A stretch of DNA of 20,792 nt from an uncultured Ruminococcus sp. (GTDB lineage: Bacteria > Bacillota > Clostridia > Oscillospirales > Ruminococcaceae): NCBI GenBank assembly GCA_937894495.1, contig CALCRR010000234.1:1-20792 (forward strand), in the 5' to 3' direction. Shown here piece by piece: positions 13,617-20,564 of this stretch. The notes beneath the pieces are model-generated. The model saw only the letters and a program-made list of their open reading frames with translations. It made no database searches and was not told where the DNA came from. A program made the position numbers and the translations under genes. Position 1 is the stretch's first letter. The number at the start of each line of letters is the position of its first letter.

Positions 13617-14960
13617 TTATTCTGTTTTTAGCCTGTTATACACAGTCAGGCGCATTGTTATGTAGCTGGCAAGTCCGCCGATGATGTTGGAGATCGGCTC
13701 GGCGATGAAAACGCCTTTAACTCCCAGCCCTGCACGGGGGAGTATCAGCATCAGAGGTATGACTATAATGACCTTTCTCAGCATTGAGAAGAAAATAGCG
13801 TGCTTTGCATCACCCAGCGCCTGAAAGGTGGACTGCCCTGCAAACTGGAAGGACATGAAAATAAATCCGAAGAAATATATCTTTATCGCTTCTACCCCCG
13901 GCTCGATCAGGGCAGCGTCGTTTGAGAAAATTCTGAACCAGAATGAGGGAAAAAGCACGATAAGCATCCATGCAGTGACTGTGTATGCAGCGCCTGCAAA
14001 GGTGTTAAAGCGTATCGACTGTCTGACTCTGTCATATCTTTTAGCTCCGTAGTTATAGCCCATAACAGGCTGCGCACCGTTTACCAGTCCGCTTATGGGG
14101 AGAAAGAAAACATCTCTTACAGAATTAAGCACCGTCATTATGCCCACGTAAATATCTCCGCCGAAGGACTGCAGCGTTGAATTGCAGGCAGCCTGAACAA
14201 AGCAGGCAGTGCCCTGCATAACAAAGTTTGAGGTACCAAGCTTGCAGATGCTCTTTGTGATATCGGGGGTTATGCGGATATTGGTTCTTCTCAGCGGCAG
14301 GGGAGCTTTTCTTATGAGAAAGCTGAGTATCCAGACCGCTGATACTATCTGGCTTATGACAGTGGCTATCGCCGCTCCCGATATGCCAAGCCTGAGCACA
14401 AATATAAAAATCGGGTCGAGTATGATATTGAGCACAGCACCGATAACTGTCGTCAGCATTCCTGTTTTTGGGAAGCCCTGGGCGCTTATATAGCTGTTGA
14501 GCCCCGTTGTGAGCATTGAAAAGACAGTGCCTGCCAGGTAGAAATTAAGATAATCAAAGGCATAGACATATGAGCTGTCGCTCGCCCCCAGCAGATAAAG
14601 TATAGGCTTGCAGAAAACATAGCCTGTTATGGTCAGAGCTACAGAGCTTATAAGCAGCAGCCCGCAGGAATTGCCCATTATACGCTCGGCTCTGCCGTTG
14701 TCGCCTGCACCGCTGGCTATGGAAAACAGCGGAACTCCGCCAACGCCGAACAGCGCTGCAAAGGCTACGATAAAGGTTATTATGGGAAAGGTCAGACCTA
14801 CGCCTGTCAGCGCCATGCTGTCACCGCCGTCCATGTGACCTATGTAAATGCGGTCCACTATATTATAAAGTATCTGCACCAGCTGCGCCAGCATAAGGGG
14901 TATCGCCTGAGAAAGCGTTATCCGCCAGACTGCACCCTTTGAAAAATCTTCATTCGTCAC
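13617..14960 (-). CDS. MATE family efflux transporter
   Basis: A 447-residue multidrug and toxin extrusion transporter with about 12 transmembrane helices in two related halves. The N-terminus VTNEDFSKGAVWRITLSQ and LYNIVDRIYIGHMDG are typical of the NorM/DinF-like MATE group; QPVMGYNYGA in the second half is a family hallmark. It exports cationic or other small molecules using Na+ or H+. GTG 14960 is preferred because it gives the common (M/V)TNxDF start. It overlaps the MBL stop by 11 bases. ATG 14987 with AAGGTGG upstream is a real alternative. Third gene of the Nudix-MBL-MATE operon, followed by a strong terminator. Confidence 0.9.
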   Translation of the reverse strand: MTNEDFSKGAVWRITLSQAIPLMLAQLVQILYNIVDRIYIGHMDGGDSMALTGVGLTFPIITFIVAFAALFGVGGVPLFSIASGAGDNGRAERIMGNSCGLLLISSVALTITGYVFCKPILYLLGASDSSYVYAFDYLNFYLAGTVFSMLTTGLNSYISAQGFPKTGMLTTVIGAVLNIILDPIFIFVLRLGISGAAIATVISQIVSAVWILSFLIRKAPLPLRRTNIRITPDITKSICKLGTSNFVMQGTACFVQAACNSTLQSFGGDIYVGIMTVLNSVRDVFFLPISGLVNGAQPVMGYNYGAKRYDRVRQSIRFNTFAGAAYTVTAWMLIVLFPSFWFRIFSNDAALIEPGVEAIKIYFFGFIFMSFQFAGQSTFQALGDAKHAIFFSMLRKVIIVIPLMLILPRAGLGVKGVFIAEPISNIIGGLASYITMRLTVYNRLKTE

Positions 14961-15633
14961 ACAGCAGCACCGCCGCTCCAATATCATATGCAGCCACCTT
15001 ATGCCCGAACATCTCAAAAGGCTCTGGCTTTATCTCTCTGTTTTCCACCTTCCGAGCGCCCTCTATCAGCTTGGGGATAAGTGAAAACTCTACAGGGCAG
15101 CTGCCGTGGCAGGGGTAAATGCTCTTGATATCCCCCTCAAAGCTCAGCAGCCGTTTCAGGCTTAGTATATATGCGCTCAGCTCCCTCATGGGACCGAACA
15201 TGAATATTTTGCCGTCCTGCACAGGGTCTCCGCTGAAAAGCATACCGCTGTATTTATCAAGCAGCGCAGTGCTCCCCGGTGTGTGCCCGGGCAGAGCAAT
15301 AGCTTTAAGCTCTCTGCCGCCTATGTCGATTATATCACCGTCATAAACAGGTATTATCCTTTGGGAAGAGTGGGGCTTGCGGTAATTTACAAGCTCCGCA
15401 GGGTTCATCATTACCGTGTCAAATTCCTCATTGCTGCCCACGTGGTCGGGGTCTGCGTGGGTGTTAAAAAGCTTTATCGGCAGGTCAGTCACCTGCTGCG
15501 CCAGCTCACAGGCATTGTGTACCTGCATTCCGCTGTCGATAAGCAGGGCGTATTCAGTGCCTGTCAGCAGAAAGAACCTCACGCCCTTGTCCTCATATCT
15601 GTATGTAGTTTCATCTATTTTGATCCAGCTCAT
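14950..15633 (-). CDS. MBL-fold metallohydrolase (glyoxalase II-like)
   Basis: A 227-residue stand-alone metallo-beta-lactamase-fold hydrolase. The metal site is NTHADPDHVG (His, Asp, Asp, His: THADPDH, with Ala-Asp in place of the second His), then PGHTPGS, SGDPV and CHGSCP. The second position is therefore Asp (HxDxDH), a variant seen in several MBL branches. No rubredoxin is attached, unlike the other MBL protein in this window. GAGGT lies before the ATG. Its start overlaps the Nudix stop by 4 bases (ATGA), and its end overlaps the MATE gene, indicating tight coupling. The substrate is probably a small ester or thioester; unknown. Confidence 0.87.
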   Translation of the reverse strand: MSWIKIDETTYRYEDKGVRFFLLTGTEYALLIDSGMQVHNACELAQQVTDLPIKLFNTHADPDHVGSNEEFDTVMMNPAELVNYRKPHSSQRIIPVYDGDIIDIGGRELKAIALPGHTPGSTALLDKYSGMLFSGDPVQDGKIFMFGPMRELSAYILSLKRLLSFEGDIKSIYPCHGSCPVEFSLIPKLIEGARKVENREIKPEPFEMFGHKVAAYDIGAAVLLCDE

Positions 15634-16190
15634 AGTGACCTCATTTCCTGTAAATAATCCTTTATCATCTGGAGCTCCTCAAGCATAATACAGTGCTTGA
15701 AGCTGTTGTTTATGACCTTATCAAAGCATTCCTCAAAGTCTATCCACAAAACGCCGTCCACCTCTGACTTCTGTAGAGTCATCGAGCTTTCGTCAGCGTC
15801 CTTCCATAGCACGAAAACCTTTGACACCTGGCGGTCGTGGAACTCCTTACCGAAGAAAACGTCATCACTGATTATAGTTCTCATGCCCAGCGGTATAAGC
15901 TCATTGGCATTTGCTGTCAGCCCCAGCTCCTCGGATAGCTCCCTTAGCGCCGAGGGAACGTAGTCCACTCCGGCTGGGATATGCCCTGCACTTGAAATAT
16001 CATAGCACCCGGGGTAAGATGACTTGTGCTCAGCACGCTTTTGAAGCAGTATCTGCACCCTGCCCCCATGCTCCCTCAGCAGCCATAGATGGGCAGTTCT
16101 GTGCCTTATGCCCTTTAAATGGGCGGTCTCACGGTCAACAGTTTCGCCCACGGGCTTGCCATTTTCATCAACTATATCGAGAAACTCCAT
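15630..16190 (-). CDS. Nudix hydrolase (IPP isomerase/YfcD-like)
   Basis: A 186-residue Nudix protein. The Nudix box is GHIPAGVDYVPSALRELSEELGL: the catalytic REL-SEEL part is intact and should bind Mg2+, but the conserved first Glu (consensus GX5E) is Val. N-terminal EFLDIVDENGKPVGETVDR and HRTAHLWLL match the group related to isopentenyl-diphosphate isomerase/YfcD. ATG 16190 (second Met of a Met-Lys-Met) is chosen since AAGGA lies 8-9 bases before it; upstream extension to 16274 runs through the leader repeat and is not coding. It is the first gene of the operon, with a promoter at 16299-16327. The likely role is hydrolysis of a nucleoside-diphosphate-type or pyrophosphate substrate. Confidence 0.88.
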   Translation of the reverse strand: MEFLDIVDENGKPVGETVDRETAHLKGIRHRTAHLWLLREHGGRVQILLQKRAEHKSSYPGCYDISSAGHIPAGVDYVPSALRELSEELGLTANANELIPLGMRTIISDDVFFGKEFHDRQVSKVFVLWKDADESSMTLQKSEVDGVLWIDFEECFDKVINNSFKHCIMLEELQMIKDYLQEMRSL

Positions 16191-16241
16191 TTTCATCTTC
16201 CTTTTAATAAGATATTTTATGCGTTTATTATAACATGAAGC

Positions 16242-16288
16242 GCCTGCAAGCGGAGCTTTTGCTCCGGATTTCATGCGATAAGCATGGG
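16242..16288 (-). repeat. hairpin repeat element, copy A (5' leader of Nudix operon)
   Basis: Read on the minus strand, this has the hairpin CATGC-TTATC-GCATG and then CGGAGC-AAAA-GCTCCG, ending in CCGCTTGCAGGC. It shares ordered blocks with copy B (CCCATGC, ATCGCATG, CGGAGC, AAAGC, CCGCTTGCAGGC) and lies in the sense orientation of the Nudix transcript. Confidence 0.7.
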
Positions 16289-16298
16289 TTCTGGATTA

Positions 16299-16327
16299 AT
16301 TATACCACTTTTTGATCAAATAGTCAA
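16299..16327 (-). promoter_or_regulatory. promoter of Nudix-MBL-MATE operon
   Basis: On the minus strand: TTGACT (16327-16322), a 17-base spacer, and TATAAT (16304-16299) preceded by AGTGG. It implies a leader of about 100 bases before ATG 16190 that contains hairpin repeat copy A. Confidence 0.85.
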
Positions 16328-16471
16328 TTTTTGATTTTATTGAGAAATATACGTATTATTAAAATGCAGTTTGCGGTATCACAACTTTCTGACTGCAAGT
16401 ATCATTATCAGGTTTAAATTGGTACAAACTGTAAATTATGACCTAAACGGGTAGATTTTTATTATAGTATG

Positions 16472-16480
16472 TGTTATAAT
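16472..16480 (+). promoter_or_regulatory. extended -10 promoter of SDR genes
   Basis: TGTTATAAT: a TATAAT box (16475-16480) with an upstream TG, but no good -35. The transcript would carry hairpin repeat copy B in its leader. Confidence 0.5.
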
Positions 16481-16490
16481 AAAGCCAAAG

Positions 16491-16546
16491 CCCATGCAAT
16501 CGCATGGACGGCGGAGCTAAAGCCCGCTTGCAGGCTTATCGCCTGC
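16491..16546 (+). repeat. hairpin repeat element, copy B (5' leader of SDR genes)
   Basis: Three consecutive hairpins: CCATGC-AATC-GCATGG (16492-16507), GCGGAGC-TAAA-GCCCGC with a bulge (16511-16527), and GCAGGC-TTATC-GCCTGC (16530-16546). The first two hairpins and the CCGCTTGCAGGC block match copy A in order. It lies downstream of the -10 box and about 45 bases before the ATG. Confidence 0.7.
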
Positions 16547-16591
16547 GTCTTTTCAATACGCAGCAAATACAAATGTATAGGAGGAATAACC

Positions 16592-17602
16592 ATGAAAATA
16601 CTTTTTATCGGCGGCACGGGAACTATCAGTATGGCAATAACAAGACTGCTGGCTGAGCAGGGGCATGAGCTCTATCTGCTCAACCGCGGCAGCAGAAAAA
16701 TTGACCTGCCCGAGAATGTCAGAACTATTATTGCTGATATCGGTGACGAGCAGGGTACTGCCAAAAAGCTTGAAGGTATGGAGTTTGACTGCGTGGGTGA
16801 GTTTATAGGTTTTGTGCCTGAACAGCTCCAGCGTGATTTCAGGCTCTTTAAGGATAAGACCGGGCAGTTTATCTATATAAGCTCTGCTTCGGCTTATCAG
16901 AAGCCCCCCAAGGGATATGTTATAACCGAAAAAACGCCCCTTGAAAACCCCTACTGGGAATATTCACGCAACAAAAAAGCCTGCGAGGAATACCTTATGG
17001 AACGTTACCGCAGGGACGGCTTCCCTGTGACTATCGTGCGCCCCAGCCATACCTATGACGAGAGGAACGTGCCGCTGGGCGTTCACGGCAACGGCGGCAG
17101 CTGGCAGGTGGTAAAGCGCATAAAGGAGGGCAAACAGGTCATTATCCACGGTGACGGCAGCTCCCTCTGGACCATAACCCACAACAGCGATTTTGCAAAG
17201 GCATATGTGGGGCTTATCGGCAACCCCAAGGCTATTGGTGAGGCTTTCCATATAACCTCTGACGAAAGTGTAAGCTGGAACGAGATCTATAAGGCTATCG
17301 CTGACGCGCTGGGGGTTGAGTTAAAGCCTTATTACGTATCGTCGCAGACCCTTGCAGATATGAGTAATTATGATTTTATCGGCAGTCTTATCGGCGATAA
17401 GGCAAACTCAGTTCAGTTTGATAACTCCAAGATAAAGTCCCTTGTGCCTGATTTTAAGTGTGAGATCTCTGCACATGAGGGTATAGGCAGGACGGTGAGG
17501 TATATCCTCGACCACCCTGAGTATCAGAATGATGATGATGAGTTCGATAAGTGGTGCGACAGGGTGATAGCTGCGCTTGATAAGGCAAAGGAGGGCTTCT
17601 GA
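16592..17602 (+). CDS. NAD-dependent epimerase/dehydratase (extended SDR)
   Basis: A 336-residue extended short-chain dehydrogenase. The N-terminal Rossmann motif is MKILFIGGTGTIS (GGTGTIS 7-13). The catalytic Ser lies in IYISSASAYQ and the YxxxK pair is Tyr124 and Lys128 in WEYSRNKK; RPSHTYDERN follows. ATG 16592 is supported by AGGAGG at normal spacing; the frame is open to 16469, but that passes through the hairpin leader. Such enzymes epimerise or dehydrate nucleotide sugars, or act as related reductases. The substrate is not clear and there are no other sugar-nucleotide genes here. The stop overlaps the next SDR start by one base (TGATG), so the two are coupled. Confidence 0.88.
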   Translation: MKILFIGGTGTISMAITRLLAEQGHELYLLNRGSRKIDLPENVRTIIADIGDEQGTAKKLEGMEFDCVGEFIGFVPEQLQRDFRLFKDKTGQFIYISSASAYQKPPKGYVITEKTPLENPYWEYSRNKKACEEYLMERYRRDGFPVTIVRPSHTYDERNVPLGVHGNGGSWQVVKRIKEGKQVIIHGDGSSLWTITHNSDFAKAYVGLIGNPKAIGEAFHITSDESVSWNEIYKAIADALGVELKPYYVSSQTLADMSNYDFIGSLIGDKANSVQFDNSKIKSLVPDFKCEISAHEGIGRTVRYILDHPEYQNDDDEFDKWCDRVIAALDKAKEGF

Positions 17603-18366
17603 TGGTTGAAGTAAAGGGACGCTGGGCGCTGATAACAGGCGCTGCAAGAGGTATTGGCAGGGGAGCTGCCCTGTTTTTGGCTGAAAGGGGCTGCAACCTT
17701 ATTTTGCAGGGCAGGACTAAGGAGCACTGCGCAGCTGTGCTCAGTGAGGTAAAAGCTTTAGGAGTTGAAGCTTACGCTGTTGGTGCTGAATTTTCTGACA
17801 TATCACAGGTGAAAGAAATGCTTGAAGAGATAGACTCTCTGGGAAAGCCTGTTGATATTATCCTCAATAATGCAGGTATCCAGATCGCCTATAGAAATGA
17901 GTATCTGAAAACTCCCCCATCTGATTATGAGGAGAGCTTCAGGATAAATACCATTGCACCCATGATGATAGTTTATCACTTTCTCCCTAAAATGGAGAAA
18001 AGGGGCTTTGGCAGGATAGTGAACACCACCAGCGGAATACGTCTTGAGCCTGAGTAGGCAGGTTATTCAGCCAGCAAGGCAGCTCTTGATAAGGTGACTA
18101 TGGACTTGGCTGCCAAGTATGAGGGTACAGATATCTGTATCAATATCACAGACCCGGGCTGGTGCAGAACAGATCTTGGCGGTCCTGCTGCTCCCAATGC
18201 ACCCGAAAGCTCTCTGCCGGGCGTGGTAGTCGGCGCATTTATTGATGATAAGAAGTCGGGCAGAAATTTCTCGGCAGGGAACTTCTACGGCATGACCCTT
18301 GAAGAAGCTGTGGCAAAGGCTGAGGATAACTTCCCCATATATACAGGCTCGGTGGCATTTGTTTAG
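17602..18366 (+). pseudogene. classical SDR oxidoreductase interrupted by in-frame amber codon
   Basis: A full-length SDR frame (254 codons plus stop) is broken only by TAG at 18055-18057. Before it: TGAARGIG cofactor motif (residues 12-19), NNAG (89-92), RIVNTTSGI with catalytic Ser144. Directly after it in the same frame: AGYSASKAALDK, which holds catalytic Tyr155 and Lys159 of YxxxK, then DPGWCRTDLGG, ending at 18366. Family consensus at the stop position favours Gln, so CAG to TAG is the simplest explanation. The truncated 151-residue product would lack the active site. TAG is used as a normal stop elsewhere here (for example 1814, 5521, 6307, 11093), so suppression is unlikely. Either a recent pseudogene or a sequence error. 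Coupled to the extended SDR upstream. Confidence 0.88.
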
Positions 18367-18433
18367 ATATTGCCCGGTGAGATAAACAATGCTGCGTAAT
18401 TCCGACATATTTACATAATAATCAGAAAAATGC

Positions 18434-18462
18434 TTGACAAAATAAAATGAAGATGATAGAAT
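18434..18462 (+). promoter_or_regulatory. promoter upstream of a terminator, ahead of ATP-grasp operon
   Basis: TTGACA (18434-18439, perfect -35), a 17-base spacer, and TAGAAT (18457-18462). An intrinsic terminator begins only 19 bases after the -10, so transcripts would be about 50 bases unless they read through. Confidence 0.6.
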
Positions 18463-18480
18463 AAAAAATGTAAATAAGCA

Positions 18481-18518
18481 ACGGCGCTTCTCCTGCATTG
18501 GAGGGGCGCCGTTTTTTT
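18481..18518 (+). terminator. strong intrinsic terminator/attenuator before ATP-grasp gene
   Basis: A 13-bp stem (18481-18493 with 18500-18512, two G-T pairs), a 6-base loop, then six T beyond the stem. It may end the SDR transcript, or act as an attenuator for the operon starting at 18550. Confidence 0.88.
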
Positions 18519-18549
18519 ATGAAAATAATTATGACAGGAGTGATATAAA

Positions 18550-19881
18550 ATGAAACAGCATACACAGTTCACAAAGGCAGTGGGCAATGCAAGAGAGATA
18601 AACGAGCTTTTGCGCCGCTACGGCGTTAAGTTCGGCATATACAAAAACGGCGTTTTCAATGAACAGTTTTTCCCGTTTGACCCTATCCCCCGAGTTATTT
18701 CGGCAGAGGATTTCAAGCGTATGGAAAAGGGACTTGTTCAGCGTGTAAACGCATTGAATGAGTTCCTTTTTGATATTTACCACGATAAAAAGATAGTGCG
18801 TGACGGCATTATCCCCGAGGACTTTATCTACATATCATCGGGCTATCTTGCCGAGTTTGAGGGCATTGACCCTAAAAACAAGGTTTACAGCCACATCTCG
18901 GGAATTGACCTTGTGCAGGCAGAGGACGGGGAGTGGTACATACTGGAGGATAACCTGCGTATACCCTCGGGGGCTTCATATCCGCTTATCGCAAGGGATC
19001 TTACCCGTATTGCAGCACCACAGGCTTTTGAGGAAAACGCTGTGGTGGATAACCGCGGCTATGCAAAGCTTCTCACCGAAACTATGGAGTATGCAAACTG
19101 CGGCGGAGTCAGGGCGATACTTACTCCCGGGCGGTACAATGCGGCGTATTTTGAGCATTCATATCTTGCGGAGCATACAGGCTCGGTGCTGGTGCAGAAT
19201 GACGAGCTTTTTGTTGAGGACAATATCCTCTACCACCGCACCTATTCGGGCGGCAAGACCAGGATAGGCGTACTTTACCGCCGTATAGCAGACGAATACC
19301 TTGACCCGCTGACCTTTCTGCCACAGTCGCTTATCGGCATACCAAATCTTATGGAAGCCTACCGAAGCGGCAATGTGGGTATAATAAATGCCCCGGGCAA
19401 CGGTGTGGCTGACGACAAGGGCATATATTACTTCGTGCCGAAGATGATAAAATACTATCTAAGCGAGGAGCCTATCCTTAAAAATGCGCCGACCTATCTG
19501 CCCTTTTATGAAGAGGATATGAAGTATGTTATGGAGCATCTCGATACGCTGGTCATAAAGGACGTTGCCGAAGCAGGGGGCTACGGTGTGGTTTTCGGCA
19601 GAGATCTGACAAAGGAAAAGCTGGAGGAATTTTGCAGGACGATAATCGCAGAGCCAAGGCGCTTTATCGCACAGGAGGTCATTGATTTTCTTGACCTGCC
19701 GATACTTGATAACGGCGAAACAGTAATGCGCAAGGCAGACCTGAGAGCCTTTGTGCTTTCGGGAGAAAAAACAAAGGTCTGGGCATCGGGGCTCACCAGG
19801 TTTTCACGCAACCCGGACTCATTCGTGGTGAACTCATCTCAAGGAGGAGGATTTAAAGACACATGGGTACTATCTCGTTAG
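18550..19881 (+). CDS. circularly permuted ATP-grasp protein (type 2)
   Basis: A 443-residue member of the circularly permuted ATP-grasp family. Hallmarks in order: YILEDNLRIPSGASYP (LEDNLRIPSG 132-141); IINAPGNGVADDKGIYYF (the nucleotide/substrate loop); VIKDVAEAGGYGVVFG (GGYG 343-346); RKADLRAFVL; and FVVNSSQGGGFKDTWVL at the end. ATP-grasp enzymes activate a carboxylate with ATP to form an amide or similar bond. These permuted forms, always with alpha-E and transglutaminase-like genes, have been proposed from genome analysis (Iyer and colleagues) to make or attach a peptide. GGAG precedes ATG 18550. The next gene overlaps by 19 bases. Biochemical function is not established. Confidence 0.92.
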   Translation: MKQHTQFTKAVGNAREINELLRRYGVKFGIYKNGVFNEQFFPFDPIPRVISAEDFKRMEKGLVQRVNALNEFLFDIYHDKKIVRDGIIPEDFIYISSGYLAEFEGIDPKNKVYSHISGIDLVQAEDGEWYILEDNLRIPSGASYPLIARDLTRIAAPQAFEENAVVDNRGYAKLLTETMEYANCGGVRAILTPGRYNAAYFEHSYLAEHTGSVLVQNDELFVEDNILYHRTYSGGKTRIGVLYRRIADEYLDPLTFLPQSLIGIPNLMEAYRSGNVGIINAPGNGVADDKGIYYFVPKMIKYYLSEEPILKNAPTYLPFYEEDMKYVMEHLDTLVIKDVAEAGGYGVVFGRDLTKEKLEEFCRTIIAEPRRFIAQEVIDFLDLPILDNGETVMRKADLRAFVLSGEKTKVWASGLTRFSRNPDSFVVNSSQGGGFKDTWVLSR

Positions 19882-20564
19882 AACACAGCGACCGCCTTTA
19901 CTGGCTGGGACGCTATACCGAAAGATTTTTTACGACCATAAAGGCGCTGGGACACCAGTTCGATAAAATGATCGGCACAGCCCACAGCTACACCGATTAT
20001 CTTGACTGCTTCGGGCTGCCCGACATTTATTCTGACAACAGGGATTTTATACGCAGTCTGCTTTTTGATGAAAACAATGCTCATTCAGCGGCATACAGTC
20101 TTGAAAGAGCTTATGATAACGGCATAGTTCTGCGTGAAGAGATATCCACCGACTCGCTGTCATTTCTACAAATGGCAAAGGATACCCTTTCAAGGGCTGG
20201 ACAGAGCGATAACGTCAGGCTGGCGCTGCTGCCGCTGGAGGATATTATCTACAGCTTCTGGGGCTGCGTCAACGAGCATATTTTTGATGACGAGATCAGG
20301 AATATCATCTATATCGGAAAGACAGTGGAACGGCTCGACCTTTATATGCGGCTGAAATACCCTTTTGCCATTGTGGAGAAGGAGTTTATCAGGCTTATGA
20401 AAAACCTGAACCGTGTGCCGAAGGACACGCCCTACCGCTACAATACGAAATATCTCTCCGATCTGGTGGAGATACTCGGCACAGAGGAGGACTACAGGAG
20501 CGGTGCCGACAGGGCGATAGACAGCCTGGGGCATTTGTTTGAAACTGCGGAGGTGTTTGTATGA
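19863..20564 (+). CDS. alpha-E domain protein
   Basis: A 233-residue all-helical alpha-E domain protein. The N-terminal SLEHSDRLYWLGRYTERF is the family signature (R-L-Y-W-x-G-R-Y-x-E-R), and RNIIYIGKTVERLDLYMRLKYP resembles a second copy of the same motif, as usual in this family. Its role is unknown; it is believed to partner the permuted ATP-grasp enzyme. AAGGAGGAGG lies just before ATG 19863, inside the ATP-grasp gene, with a 19-base overlap, so translation is coupled. Length is shorter than the ~300 residues of many alpha-E proteins, but the C-terminus appears natural since it overlaps the next start by 4 bases. Confidence 0.9.
   Translation: MGTISLEHSDRLYWLGRYTERFFTTIKALGHQFDKMIGTAHSYTDYLDCFGLPDIYSDNRDFIRSLLFDENNAHSAAYSLERAYDNGIVLREEISTDSLSFLQMAKDTLSRAGQSDNVRLALLPLEDIIYSFWGCVNEHIFDDEIRNIIYIGKTVERLDLYMRLKYPFAIVEKEFIRLMKNLNRVPKDTPYRYNTKYLSDLVEILGTEEDYRSGADRAIDSLGHLFETAEVFV

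Larger units (their letters stand above)
16191..16591. other. 400-base divergent intergenic region
   Basis: It holds the leader and promoter of the minus-strand Nudix operon, the promoter and leader of the plus-strand SDR genes, and two related hairpin elements in opposite orientation (16242-16288 and 16491-16546). In the middle there is a 7-base inverted repeat, CAGTTTG (16367-16373) with CAAACTG (16425-16431). No gene is visible. Confidence 0.7.

Noticed and set aside
13533..13631. 32-codon ORF with a fair ribosome binding site after the zinc-ribbon gene
   Set aside because: It runs straight through the terminator hairpin and into the 3' end of the MATE gene; the protein has no recognisable character.
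16191..16274. Upstream extension of the Nudix frame to 16274
   Set aside because: The extra 28 residues come from the leader repeat; ATG 16190 has a well-placed AAGGA.
16242..16546. CRISPR array
   Set aside because: Only two copies in opposite orientation, with internal hairpins and no regular spacers; no cas genes are present.
16469..16591. In-frame upstream extension of the extended SDR gene
   Set aside because: It begins inside the -10 box and translates the hairpin element; ATG 16592 has a proper AGGAGG and the natural Rossmann start.
18094..18366. Separate 90-codon gene in the SDR 3' part
   Set aside because: It is simply the C-terminal half of the interrupted SDR, in the same frame, with no ribosome binding site; it lacks YxxxK and any SDR N-terminus.
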